A stretch of 64,000 nt of DNA from Ardenticatena maritima (GTDB lineage: Bacteria > Chloroflexota > Anaerolineae > Ardenticatenales > Ardenticatenaceae): the NCBI RefSeq assembly GCF_001306175.1, contig NZ_LGKN01000003.1, positions 434,001 through 498,000 of the forward strand. The letters run 5' to 3'. The notes beneath the pieces were generated by a model, which saw only the letters and a list, made by a program, of their open reading frames with translations, searched no databases and was not told the DNA's origin. The position numbers were made by a program, and so were the translations under genes. Of this stretch, positions 23,637 to 31,833 are shown one piece after another. The stretch's first letter is position 1, and every line of letters begins with the position of its first letter.

Positions 23637-24152
23637 ATGGATCATCTGAAAGCACTCATCCGTGATGTGCCCGATTTCCCCACCAAAGGGATTTTGTTCA
23701 AAGATATTACGACCTTGCTCAAAGATGCCGACGCTTTTGGTGAAGTGATTGACCGCATGGCGTCCCGTTATGTGGATGATGAAATTGACCTGGTGGCGGC
23801 GATTGAGTCGCGCGGCTTTATTTTTGGTGCGCCACTGGCATATGAGTTGGGGCTTGGCTTTGTGCCCGTGCGCAAGTTGGGGAAGTTGCCCGCGGAAACG
23901 ATTGAGCAGGAGTACACGCTGGAATATGGCAGCAATCATCTGGAAATGCACGTGGATGCGGTTCAGCCTGGCCAGCGGGTTTTGATTGTGGACGATTTGC
24001 TGGCAACGGGCGGCACGGCTAAAGCGACGGCGCAGTTGGTCGAACGCTTGGGCGGCATTGTGCACGGGTTTGCCTTCATGGTGGAATTGACGTTCCTGAA
24101 TGGTCGTTCGCGGCTGGAAGGGTACGATGTGTTTACGTTGATCCAGTATTGA
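23637..24152 (+). CDS. apt: Adenine phosphoribosyltransferase
   Basis: 171 residues. Salvages adenine to AMP using [21 protein letters not shown] is the family start, [17 protein letters not shown] the substrate loop, and [16 protein letters not shown] the PRPP-binding motif. ATG 23637 follows GAAGGAGT; upstream open codons lack a site. A terminator follows at 24171, so it is a single-gene or last-gene unit. Confidence 0.95.
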   Translation: MDHLKALIRDVPDFPTKGILFKDITTLLKDADAFGEVIDRMASRYVDDEIDLVAAIESRGFIFGAPLAYELGLGFVPVRKLGKLPAETIEQEYTLEYGSNHLEMHVDAVQPGQRVLIVDDLLATGGTAKATAQLVERLGGIVHGFAFMVELTFLNGRSRLEGYDVFTLIQY

Positions 24153-24170
24153 TGTTGGGCTGGCAGACGG

Positions 24171-24202
24171 AAGCGCCCCGCAGGCAACGGGGCGCTTTTT
24201 TT
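24171..24202 (+). terminator. Rho-independent terminator of apt
   Basis: AAGCGCCCCG-caggcaa-CGGGGCGCTT followed by seven T. Confidence 0.9.
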
Positions 24203-24222
24203 ATTTGCTCCAAGTTGCCCAA

Positions 24223-24250
24223 TTGACATTCCCTTTTCCCATGCTACACT
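24223..24250 (+). promoter_or_regulatory. Promoter of the SDR pair
   Basis: TTGACA (24223-24228), 16-base spacer, TACACT (24245-24250). Confidence 0.7.
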
Positions 24251-24254
24251 TGCG

Positions 24255-24270
24255 TTGAATGAACGTTCAA
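24255..24270. promoter_or_regulatory. Putative TetR-type operator at the transcription start
   Basis: TTGAATGAACGTTCAA holds the perfect ten-base palindrome TGAACGTTCA and a TTGAA/TTCAA pair. It lies five bases past the -10, where a bound repressor would block initiation. The sequence resembles the TGAATGAACGTTCA sites of many TetR-family regulators. No regulator gene is adjacent. Confidence 0.45.
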
Positions 24271-24293
24271 TCTAAGAAAAAGGAGGGGGCGAT

Positions 24294-25220
24294 ATGGCCG
24301 CCAAATGGACAGCCGCCGATATGCCCGACCAAACCGGTAAAATCATCATCGTCACAGGGGCGAACAGCGGGATTGGGTACGAAACCGCGCGCGCACTTGC
24401 CCACAAAGGCGCGCATGTGGTGATGGCGTGCCGCAGTCGCGAGCGTGCCGAAGCCGCCGCCGCTCGCATCCGCGCCGAAAACCCGCGCGGCGAGTTGGCG
24501 GTGCTTGACCTGGATCTCGCTGACCTGGCGTCGGTGCGGGCGTTTGCCGACACTTTCACCCAGCAGTACGACCGCCTGGATGTGCTTGTGAACAATGCGG
24601 GCATTATGGCACCGCCCCAGCGGATGACGACCAAAGATGGCTTTGAAATTCAGTTTGGGGTCAACCATTTGGGGCATTTTGCGCTCACGGGGTTGCTCAT
24701 CGGGCGTTTGCTGGCAACGCCCAAGTCGCGTGTGGTGACGGTGAGCAGTGGCGCGCATCGCTTTGGCACAATCAACTTTGACGACCTGAACTGGGAGCGC
24801 TCTTATTCGCCCTGGAAAGCGTATGCGCAAAGCAAACTGGCGAACTTGCTCTTCACGTTTGAATTGCAGCGCCGCCTGGAAGCCAAGGGCGCGGAAACGA
24901 TTGCGGTTGCCGCCCACCCAGGCTATACCAACACCAATTTGCAGCGCTACACACGCTCCTTCTCGCTCCTCAACAAACTGCTGGCGCAGTCTCCCGAAAT
25001 GGGGGCGCTGCCCACGCTCTACGCCGCCACCATGCCCGATGTGCGCGGCGGCGACTACTTCGGTCCCGACGGCTTCATGGAAATGCGCGGCTACCCCAAG
25101 CGCGTGCAGGCGAAGCCCGAAGCCTACGACCCGGAGACGGCGCGGCGGCTGTGGGAAGTCTCGGAGCAGTTGACGGGTGTTGCGTACCTTGACGATGTGC
25201 CTGCGGCGCGTGAAGCGTGA
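24294..25220 (+). CDS. Short-chain dehydrogenase (retinol dehydrogenase-like)
   Basis: 308 residues. VTGANSGIGYETARAL (cofactor loop, about 20-35), NNAGIM (about 99-104), a catalytic Ser (VSSGAHRFG) and YAQSKLAN (about 179-186) are all intact. HPGYTNTNL follows. An Arg after the second strand (ACRSRERAE) favours NADP. Closest in style to the RDH/WWOX-like SDRs; the substrate is unknown. AGGAGGGGG precedes ATG 24294. First gene of a pair with the next SDR. Confidence 0.88.
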   Translation: MAAKWTAADMPDQTGKIIIVTGANSGIGYETARALAHKGAHVVMACRSRERAEAAAARIRAENPRGELAVLDLDLADLASVRAFADTFTQQYDRLDVLVNNAGIMAPPQRMTTKDGFEIQFGVNHLGHFALTGLLIGRLLATPKSRVVTVSSGAHRFGTINFDDLNWERSYSPWKAYAQSKLANLLFTFELQRRLEAKGAETIAVAAHPGYTNTNLQRYTRSFSLLNKLLAQSPEMGALPTLYAATMPDVRGGDYFGPDGFMEMRGYPKRVQAKPEAYDPETARRLWEVSEQLTGVAYLDDVPAAREA

Positions 25221-25229
25221 GGTGGAACG

Positions 25230-26003
25230 ATGGCAACGGCATTGATTACGGGGGCGTCGAGTGGCATTGGCATGGCGTTGGCGCGCGTGCACGCCGAGCA
25301 TGGAGGCGACCTGGTGCTGGTGGCGCGCCGCCGCGAACGCTTAGAAGCGCTCAAAGCGGAGTTGGAAGCCGCGCATGATGTGCGCGTTTGGGTCATCGTG
25401 GCTGACCTGGCGCAAGATGGCGCGCCGCGCAAGGTGTACGACCTGGTACGCGAGTTGGGGCTTGATGTGGACATTCTGATCAACAATGCGGGGTTTGGGT
25501 TGCATGGGTTGTTCCACACGCAAGACCCCGAACACCTTTCGCAAATGGTGCATGTGAACGTGCTGGCGACGACAATGCTCACGCGCCTGTTTGTGCCCCA
25601 CCTGATTGCACGCGGGCGAGGGCATATCATGAATGTGGCTTCGGTGGCGGCTTTCATGCCGGGACCATGGCAAGCGGTCTATTACGCCACCAAAGCCTAC
25701 GTGCTCTCTTTCAGCGAAGCGCTGGCGGATGAGTTGCGCACCACGGGCGTCACCGTGACGGCGTTATGCCCAGGCGCGACGGAAACCGAGTTCAAGGAGC
25801 GCGCACGCATTGGGCGGGTGCGCGGCTTTGAGATGGGCGCGATGTCGGCGCGAGAGGTGGCTGAATATGGCTACCGCGCCATGCTGGCGGGCAAGCGGGT
25901 GGTTGTGCCTGGCTGGCGCAATCGCTTGCTCACGTTTTTGCCGCGCATCTTGCCCCGCTCATGGACGGTGGTGATGTCGCGCATTGGCATGGAACCGCTC
26001 TAA
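25230..26003 (+). CDS. Short-chain dehydrogenase (DltE/SadH-like)
   Basis: 257 residues. TGASSGIGMALARVHAEHG at the N-terminus, NNAGFGLHG (about 84-92), NVASVAAFMPGP with the catalytic Ser, and YYATKAYVLSFSEAL with the Tyr-x-x-x-Lys pair. CPGATETEF follows. RRRERLEAL after the second strand suggests NADP. Starts nine bases after the previous SDR. Substrate unknown. Confidence 0.88.
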   Translation: MATALITGASSGIGMALARVHAEHGGDLVLVARRRERLEALKAELEAAHDVRVWVIVADLAQDGAPRKVYDLVRELGLDVDILINNAGFGLHGLFHTQDPEHLSQMVHVNVLATTMLTRLFVPHLIARGRGHIMNVASVAAFMPGPWQAVYYATKAYVLSFSEALADELRTTGVTVTALCPGATETEFKERARIGRVRGFEMGAMSAREVAEYGYRAMLAGKRVVVPGWRNRLLTFLPRILPRSWTVVMSRIGMEPL

Positions 26004-26025
26004 ACCGTCCACGCATCCAGACGGC

Positions 26026-26058
26026 AACGCCCCTAAGGCAACCCTTAGGGGCGTTTTT
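26026..26058. terminator. Bidirectional terminator
   Basis: AACGCCCCTAAGG-caac-CCTTAGGGGCGTT with T on both sides, between the converging SDR and iron-operon genes. Confidence 0.85.
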
Positions 26059-26476
26059 GCATCGCGGCGTCCATCAGGCGGTCGCGCAGATGTTCCGCCA
26101 ACGGGACGACCTCATCTGCGGGCGCCTCTGCTTCAACCCGCGCCTGCAACTCAGCCAAATCGCGCGCTATGCTTTCCGCGACGGCGGGGTCCAGTGCAGG
26201 GCGGGCGCGTTCAAAGGCTTGGGTGGCGCGTTCGAGTACGGCTTCCGCGCCGCGACGTTCCACGCCTTCCCCTGCTTGCGGATACTCGATGAGGAAGACT
26301 TCCAGCCCTTGGGCGGCTTCTTCAAGGGCTTGTTCCGCTTCGGATGGGGCGGCGGGGGCTTCTGTTCGCCAGAAGAGCCAGCCGATGATGACGATGAGAG
26401 CGAGTAATCCCAACAAACCAGCCCATATCCAGATGTTTTCATGCCATGCTTTTTTCTGAACGCGATAGATTGTCAT
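26045..26476 (-). CDS. Single-pass membrane protein, unknown
   Basis: 143 residues: a short basic N-terminus, one membrane helix (IWIWAGLLGLLALIVIIGWLF, about 14-35), then an acidic, Ala/Glu-rich helical region likely forming a coiled coil. No family recognised. It starts three bases after the hydantoinase-like gene ends and is the last gene of the iron-operon stretch. Confidence 0.6.
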   Translation of the reverse strand: MTIYRVQKKAWHENIWIWAGLLGLLALIVIIGWLFWRTEAPAAPSEAEQALEEAAQGLEVFLIEYPQAGEGVERRGAEAVLERATQAFERARPALDPAVAESIARDLAELQARVEAEAPADEVVPLAEHLRDRLMDAAMQKRP

Positions 26477-26479
26477 GGC

Positions 26480-28579
26480 TCATCCTCCTACAATGGCAAT
26501 CACGCGCTTGTTGTCCAGTGGTTCAACAATGGTGCGAATGGTTTCCAACAGCGAGGTGGTCGGTTCACCCACCGCCGTCAGGTCAATCAATTGCCCGTCA
26601 ATGAGCAGGCGCACGTCGGGCATGAAGTGCGCGGGGGACGCCCCCAGCAGATGTTGCATGCGTTCGAGCAGGTGGGGCGGTGTACCGAAAACAACGTGCG
26701 CTTTCCCCGAAAAGAAGCGCACACCACCCCGCACGTCCACCACCGCCAGGCGCGGCGCACGCCACCAGTGGCGCGGCACGCGGAAGACGTGAAACACGTC
26801 GTTCGTCGCAAGGAGTTCCAGGCGGTTGGGCGGCATGCCGCAGGCTTCAGCCGCAAGGCGCTGTGCTTCTTCTGGTGTCATGCGCAGGTCGTGCGTGGGG
26901 GTTGCCAGTGCCGCTTGCCCCGTGGCGATGGCGCGCAACATACCGCGCTGTTCGTCGCGTTCGACCACCACGCTGACCGTGTGGGGCGCCGCGCCTGAAC
27001 GGATAGCCGCGGCGCGGGCTTCACGCACCAGGTCGTGCCCGTTATCGTGCCCGCGCATGGGCTGTTCCACCACTTCGCGCACCCATGCCAGCGCATCACC
27101 CAGCGACGAGATAACCTCGGCGTGGCGTGGAAGCGTGTACGTGATACCCAGCGCCTGCGCAACAGGCGGCACAAGCGCCCCCGCTCCGCCACCGCCCCCA
27201 ATGAGAAGCAGGCGGTCGTGCGGGACTTTGTACTCGCGTGTCATCTGCCGAATGGCTTCGGCGATCCGCGCGGTGGCTTGGTTGAGTACCGCTTGCGCGG
27301 CTTCTTCCGCAGACATGCCCCACATTGCGCCAAGCAGATGAAACGCGCGCAAAGCGGCGTCGCGATGGCCTTCGGCATACGCCCCGCGCGGCACCCACCC
27401 CAGCGCGTTGGCGGCGCAGGTGAGCGTCAGCGCCCAGCGGCGACCTTGCTCATCGGCAAGCACAACGTAGTCGTCGGGGTCGTCGGGGGTGGGGGAGCAG
27501 GTTTCCAGCCGCAGGTGGGCGGCGTCGAGCACTGCAGGGTCGAAGCAGGCGTAGGGCAGTCCGGCGATGTGCGCGGAGCGGGGACCAACGTCCACCAAAC
27601 CGCGCGCGCCGCTGCGAATCATCGAACCGCCCGCAACACCCTGCACGCGCACGTCGAGCGCCTGCACGCAGGTGGGGTGTGACATGACCTTCACGTAGTG
27701 CATGGTGGGCATGCCGTGGCGGATGAGGCTGATGTTGCTGCTGGTGCCGCCGATTTCCAGAAAAACACCGAAGACCACGCGCCCGGCAAGCAGCGCCCCC
27801 GCCAAACTCGCAGCGGGACCCGAAAAGAGCGTGAGAATCGGGCGCTGGCGCATGGTCGCAAGGTCGGCTAGCCCCCCGTCGCCGCGCATGAGCATGAGCG
27901 GCGCATGAATGCCGTACTGCCGCAAGCCCTGTTCCACATGGCGCGCGGTTTCCAGCATTTTGGGCAAGAGCGCCGCGTTGATGGCTGCCGTGACCGTGCG
28001 CACTTCCAGCCCATAGGCGCCTGTCATCTGGTGGGCGGCGACCGCGGGAACGCCCATTTCCGCCGCCACGTCGAGCACCAGGTTTTCGTGGGTGGGGTCT
28101 TCCACGCTGAACGCTTCACTGGCGACAATCGCTTCGGCGCCTTGCGCTTGCAACTGTTGAATCGCCTGGCGGGCGGTTTCACGTGTCAGCCCGTGGGTGG
28201 TTTCCACAAAGAGGTGTCGGGTTTGCAATGTATGTTCCGGCGCAAGCGTGATGTCGCCGATGTGGGTGCGTTTGGCGGCTTCCAGCACGTCGCGCCCGCG
28301 CCCCATGCCCAGAATGCCCACGGTGGCGGTGTCGCCTTCCAGCAACGCATTGACGGCTTGCGTGGTGCTGTGCGCCACCAGCGCCACGTCTTCGGGCACG
28401 ATGGCGTGGCGTTCCAGCAGGCGGCGCAGAACCGCCACAACGCCAGCCGCTACCCCTTCGGGCGCGTGGTGTGTGGTGGGGACGAGCGCCTGCCCAAGCA
28501 GGTGCAGGGTATGCGCGTCCACCGCCACGGCTTTGGTGAACGTCCCGCCGACGTCAATACCAATGCGGACGCGCGTCAT
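26480..28579 (-). CDS. Hydantoinase/oxoprolinase-family protein
   Basis: 699 residues. It starts RIGIDVGGTFTKAVAVD, the ATP-binding motif of the hydantoinase A/acetone carboxylase beta family. It continues with VAHSTTQAVNALLEG, RGDGGLADL, LFSGPAASLAGAL and LEIGGTSSNISLI, ending the family region with LIGGGGGAGALVPPVA. Members use ATP to open 5-oxoproline, hydantoin or related rings, or to carboxylate ketones. No hydantoinase B partner is next to it. Its place behind an FTR1 iron permease is unexpected. AGGAGGTGAAGC precedes ATG 28579, inside the end of the upstream small gene. Confidence 0.8.
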   Translation of the reverse strand: MTRVRIGIDVGGTFTKAVAVDAHTLHLLGQALVPTTHHAPEGVAAGVVAVLRRLLERHAIVPEDVALVAHSTTQAVNALLEGDTATVGILGMGRGRDVLEAAKRTHIGDITLAPEHTLQTRHLFVETTHGLTRETARQAIQQLQAQGAEAIVASEAFSVEDPTHENLVLDVAAEMGVPAVAAHQMTGAYGLEVRTVTAAINAALLPKMLETARHVEQGLRQYGIHAPLMLMRGDGGLADLATMRQRPILTLFSGPAASLAGALLAGRVVFGVFLEIGGTSSNISLIRHGMPTMHYVKVMSHPTCVQALDVRVQGVAGGSMIRSGARGLVDVGPRSAHIAGLPYACFDPAVLDAAHLRLETCSPTPDDPDDYVVLADEQGRRWALTLTCAANALGWVPRGAYAEGHRDAALRAFHLLGAMWGMSAEEAAQAVLNQATARIAEAIRQMTREYKVPHDRLLLIGGGGGAGALVPPVAQALGITYTLPRHAEVISSLGDALAWVREVVEQPMRGHDNGHDLVREARAAAIRSGAAPHTVSVVVERDEQRGMLRAIATGQAALATPTHDLRMTPEEAQRLAAEACGMPPNRLELLATNDVFHVFRVPRHWWRAPRLAVVDVRGGVRFFSGKAHVVFGTPPHLLERMQHLLGASPAHFMPDVRLLIDGQLIDLTAVGEPTTSLLETIRTIVEPLDNKRVIAIVGG

Positions 28580-28757
28580 GCTTCACCTCCTCCGGCATGG
28601 TTTCGTTGAGCAAGCGTTCCAGAACATGCATGACAATGTCCGTTGCCAGCGGTACGAGGTGTACCAGCCGCTCGGTTTGCGCGCCGTCGAGGGCGAGCGT
28701 TTCCCATTCGGTTTGCACCAGGTGGCGCACGGGCGTGCGTGCCTCAGCCCCGTTCAT
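28554..28757 (-). CDS. Small protein between FTR1 and hydantoinase-like genes
   Basis: 67 residues, start ATG 28757 overlapping the FTR1 stop (ATGA). It overlaps the next gene by 26 bases and contains that gene's ribosome binding site. No family or motif is recognised. Coupling on both sides argues that it is translated. Confidence 0.5.
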   Translation of the reverse strand: MNGAEARTPVRHLVQTEWETLALDGAQTERLVHLVPLATDIVMHVLERLLNETMPEEVKHDARPHWY

Positions 28758-29989
28758 GACGCGACCTCCTCGCGTACGAGTGAGACAGTGCGGGCGCGCC
28801 GCCAGCGTTCCACCAGCCAGCCGACGCCGTACACGGTGAGCATGGCGAGTTGGGCGCTGATGGTTTCCAGCGTGGGGTGGTAGCCGGTGAATTCGGCGAG
28901 CGTGCGGGGCAGGCGCGGCAGTTGCGTGAGCAGGGTGGCGTCGAGGAAGCCGGCTTCTTGCAATTCACGCACGCCTTTGCCCACCACGAAGACCGAGAGC
29001 AACGCCATCATCACCACAGCGGCGCGCAAGAATGTGCCGAGCGGCAGGCGGCGACCGGATTGCAGAATGAACCACGCCACAACCGCGAGCACCACCAGCC
29101 CAAGCGCCAGCCCATACGCCACATGTTGTTGCGTGTGGGGTCCCAGGCTGAAGAGCACTTCATAGAAGAGCACGGTTTCCAGCCCTTCGCGATACACGGC
29201 GGTGAACCCCAGCGCAAGCAATGCCGTGGTGCGCCCACCTGAAAGGGCTTCCCAGGCGCGGGCTTGCAAAAATTCGAGCCAGCGCCGATGATCGAGCCGC
29301 CGCGAGAGCCAGAACGTCGTCCAGAAGAGCAGGCCGACCGCGAGGAAAGAGACCACCGCTTCCAGCAGTTCGCGCGTGACGGGGGCGACGTTGAAGATGA
29401 AGCGGAAGAGCGCCCATGTGGCGAGCGTCGCCCCCAGCGCCAGCCCTACGCCCATGAGCAGTGTGCGGCGGTGCGCCGCGCCGCCCGGCACCTGGCGCAG
29501 ATACCCGAGCAACGCTGCCAGCACGAGCACGGCTTCAATGCCTTCGCGCAAGATGATGACGAACGCCGCGCTGAAAATCAGCGTTGGCGTGATGGCGCCG
29601 TTGTCCGCAAACATGGCTTCAATGCGGTCTAGCCCGTCGCGGATGGCTTCCAGCGGCGTTTCAACCTCCTCAGCCGGCGCACCGACTTTCATTTTGTTGC
29701 GCATTTGCGCGAATTGGTATTCGAGTTCCAGTGTCATATCGGGGTCCACAGCACGCAGGGGGATTTCAACCGCCTCAAAGTGGTCCAGATAGGCGGCGCG
29801 TGCCAGACGATACGCTTCTTCATAATCGCCTGTACGGTAGGCGCGCATGGCTTGCACCAACAGCGTGTCAATGGCTTGCAACTCGGCGGCAACGTCCACG
29901 GTGGGCGTGCCGCCTTGCGCCGCGGCGGGCGTGGCGGAGAGTGCCATCAGCAACACCAGCAACACGATGTGCATGAACCGTTTGAACAT
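28754..29989 (-). CDS. FTR1-family iron permease with N-terminal extracytoplasmic domain
   Basis: 411 residues from ATG 29989 (AGAGGAGG upstream). A signal peptide (FMHIVLLVLLMALSATPAAA) is followed by an extracytoplasmic domain of about 110 residues, then seven membrane helices. The two family motifs are REGIEAVLVL (about 168) and REGLETVLFY (about 263), whose Glu residues bind iron. The extracytoplasmic domain is homologous to the C-terminal domain of the lipoprotein encoded upstream (shared pattern A.Y..GD...AY.LA..AYLD.FE..E). It probably imports iron together with that lipoprotein. Confidence 0.88.
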   Translation of the reverse strand: MFKRFMHIVLLVLLMALSATPAAAQGGTPTVDVAAELQAIDTLLVQAMRAYRTGDYEEAYRLARAAYLDHFEAVEIPLRAVDPDMTLELEYQFAQMRNKMKVGAPAEEVETPLEAIRDGLDRIEAMFADNGAITPTLIFSAAFVIILREGIEAVLVLAALLGYLRQVPGGAAHRRTLLMGVGLALGATLATWALFRFIFNVAPVTRELLEAVVSFLAVGLLFWTTFWLSRRLDHRRWLEFLQARAWEALSGGRTTALLALGFTAVYREGLETVLFYEVLFSLGPHTQQHVAYGLALGLVVLAVVAWFILQSGRRLPLGTFLRAAVVMMALLSVFVVGKGVRELQEAGFLDATLLTQLPRLPRTLAEFTGYHPTLETISAQLAMLTVYGVGWLVERWRRARTVSLVREEVAS

Positions 29990-30097
29990 GACAATGCCTC
30001 CTCTGGTTGTTCTGTCAACGGTGAGGGGGCGACACGCCATTGTGCCGCCCCAACGCGAGAGGGGAGAGGTGAGCCGTTGGTGAGAACGGGTGTGTCG

Positions 30098-31267
30098 TTA
30101 GTTGGTGTCAACACCGTTTTCTTCCGCCAGAACAGCGCGAACGCGTGCCAGGTTTTCTTCGATGGCGTCTTCAAGGGCTTCCAGTTCACTCACCGGAGCG
30201 CCCGCCTGGATCTTGTCGCGCAGGTCTTTGAATTGGACTTCGACCGTTTCCACCAGTTCGGGGTCTTTTTGCAGCAACTTCCCTTCCAGGTGCTCGAAAC
30301 CGTCCAGGTAGGCGGACGCCGCCAGTTCGTAGGCTCTATCGCTGTCGCCCGCTTCGTAGGCGGCGATGGCGGCTTCGATCTGGTCGTGGATGAAGACTAG
30401 CAACTCCGTATCGCTGGCTTCGACAACCTGGAAGCCGTAGAGTTCGCTCAACTCGGCGATGGCTTCTTTGCTTGCATTTGCCACCATAACGCCTTCCACA
30501 ACAGCGGCGGGCGGTTGGACGGCGGGCAGCCACTCGGCTAATTCATCCAGCGCATGGGCGATTTCTTCGGCTTCTTCGGCATTGCGGGCTTGGGCGTCGG
30601 CGGCGATGGTCTCGTAAAGCCTGCGCGCCACCTGCAAGAAGCCGTAAGCGTCCTGGTATTCTTCGGTGTTGGTCAGTTCGCCGTTTTGCACAGATTCGGC
30701 GTACTCTTCGGCGACGCCCTCCAACAAGCCGGCAATCACTTCCGCGGTGAAGTCGGGGGTGTTCCAGGCGTCGCCCGCTACCGTGCGCGCGGCGTCGTCA
30801 ATCGCGGCGAAAGCGCGGTCGTAGGCGGCGGCAACCGCTTCGCGGTCGTCGCTTTCGGCGACAAGTTGCGGCAGGGGGTCGAGGGCGGCGAGGAAGGCGT
30901 CAGTGTCAACGCCCGCTTCGGCAAGCGCCGAGGCGACGACGTGGTACAGTTCGCTCTTGGGGTGGGCGGCGTGGGCGGCAGCCATGGGATCGTTCATTTC
31001 CCAAAGTTCGCGGCTACTGGTGAGGTGCCCTTTCATCTGCATCAGGCGCACAACGGTTTCAGCGGGTGTTTTGGCTTCGCTCAATTCTTCGTGCTCGTGT
31101 TCCTCATGCGCTTCGCCTTCTTCGGTGTGCGTTGCGCTTGTTTCTTCCGTCGTCTGCGCCTGCTCCGCTTCGGTAGGCGGTTGCTCTTGCGATTGACCAC
31201 CGCACGCGGTCAGCGCCATCAACAGCATGATGAATGTCAGCAGTGCGAGATGTTTTTTGAGTGCCAT
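30098..31267 (-). CDS. His/Glu-rich lipoprotein of the FTR1 iron uptake system
   Basis: 389 residues. Signal ending MALTAC (Cys22), an acidic linker, then THTEEGEAHEEHEHEE, a plausible metal-binding segment. A helical middle region follows, then a C-terminal domain (about 285-385) related to the N-terminal domain of the FTR1 permease. Role inferred: captures iron outside the membrane and passes it to the permease, comparable in position to EfeO/EfeM. It begins the permease part of the operon. Confidence 0.75.
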   Translation of the reverse strand: MALKKHLALLTFIMLLMALTACGGQSQEQPPTEAEQAQTTEETSATHTEEGEAHEEHEHEELSEAKTPAETVVRLMQMKGHLTSSRELWEMNDPMAAAHAAHPKSELYHVVASALAEAGVDTDAFLAALDPLPQLVAESDDREAVAAAYDRAFAAIDDAARTVAGDAWNTPDFTAEVIAGLLEGVAEEYAESVQNGELTNTEEYQDAYGFLQVARRLYETIAADAQARNAEEAEEIAHALDELAEWLPAVQPPAAVVEGVMVANASKEAIAELSELYGFQVVEASDTELLVFIHDQIEAAIAAYEAGDSDRAYELAASAYLDGFEHLEGKLLQKDPELVETVEVQFKDLRDKIQAGAPVSELEALEDAIEENLARVRAVLAEENGVDTN

Positions 31268-31296
31268 ATGTCAGTCCTCCCTTTGCGTGAATGGTG

Positions 31297-31689
31297 TTAG
31301 TTTGTTGAAAATGGAATGTTGAGCAGCGAATCAATGGGCGGCGCTTTGGTTGTATCTTCAACCAGGTCTGTTTGGGCGAGCGCCCCATTGGCGAGCAACA
31401 ACATGTTGCGAAACAAAATCATGTCCATCACGGAAAACCAGCAGACGAGCATGCCAACGTGGAGTTGAAACAGCCCGTCATCCCGAAAACGCAGGCGATA
31501 CGCTTCTTGCTCAACGGGACCGTCAAAAGGCTTGCTGGTGCCTTCCACCAGAACCGTGAGCAAGTGGCGAAACCCCGAAAGCGGCAAGTGAAACGAAAAA
31601 TAGTTCCAGCGAATGTGTAGGACGCCATGTCGGCAGAGTGCCACCCAGCGATGTTCATCCACGTAGGCAAGGCGGTGATGATGGCTCAC
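31297..31689 (-). CDS. First gene of iron operon, unknown function
   Basis: 130 residues from GTG 31689 (GAGGAG eight bases upstream); an in-frame start at 31728 has no such site. The N-terminus is VSHHHRLAYVDEHRWVALCRHG, rich in His, and LHIRWNYFSFHLPLSGFRHLL follows. FQLHVGMLVCWFSVMDMIL lies in the middle. No family recognised. It is the promoter-proximal gene, divergent from the DtxR-type regulator, so metal-dependent control is likely. Confidence 0.6.
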   Translation of the reverse strand: MSHHHRLAYVDEHRWVALCRHGVLHIRWNYFSFHLPLSGFRHLLTVLVEGTSKPFDGPVEQEAYRLRFRDDGLFQLHVGMLVCWFSVMDMILFRNMLLLANGALAQTDLVEDTTKAPPIDSLLNIPFSTN

Positions 31690-31715
31690 ACAACGCTCCT
31701 CCTCTCTATTGTTGA

Positions 31716-31733
31716 GTAAGTTTGTCAACTTAC
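31716..31733. promoter_or_regulatory. Inverted repeat 1 in the iron/dtxR control region
   Basis: GTAAGTT-tgtc-AACTTAC, perfect. It covers the -35 of the regulator promoter and lies just downstream of the opposing iron-operon promoter, so one bound dimer could repress both. Confidence 0.6.
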
Positions 31734-31750
31734 GCGGGAAAGTTTATACT
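31722..31750 (+). promoter_or_regulatory. Promoter of the DtxR-family gene
   Basis: TTGTCA (31722-31727), 17-base spacer, TATACT (31745-31750). Confidence 0.6.
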
Positions 31751-31769
31751 GCGCGGCATCAGGGTTCAA
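31743..31769 (-). promoter_or_regulatory. Promoter of the iron operon
   Basis: On the minus strand TTGAAC (31769-31764), a 15-base spacer and TATAAA (31748-31743). Its -10 overlaps the -10 of the divergent promoter. Confidence 0.45.
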
Positions 31770-31777
31770 GGCCCCAA

Positions 31778-31797
31778 GTTGTGATTCTCTTCACAAC
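31778..31797. promoter_or_regulatory. Inverted repeat 2 in the iron/dtxR control region
   Basis: GTTGTGA-ttctct-TCACAAC, perfect 7-6-7 repeat, upstream of the iron-operon -35. Confidence 0.5.
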
Positions 31798-31800
31798 CTG

Positions 31801-31820
31801 GTTGAAAACAGCGTTTCAAC
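31801..31820. promoter_or_regulatory. Inverted repeat 3 in the iron/dtxR control region
   Basis: GTTGAAA-acagcg-TTTCAAC, perfect 7-6-7 repeat, ending just before the ribosome binding site of the regulator gene. It could act as an operator or an mRNA hairpin. Confidence 0.45.
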
Positions 31821-31833
31821 GAGGGTGATTACA

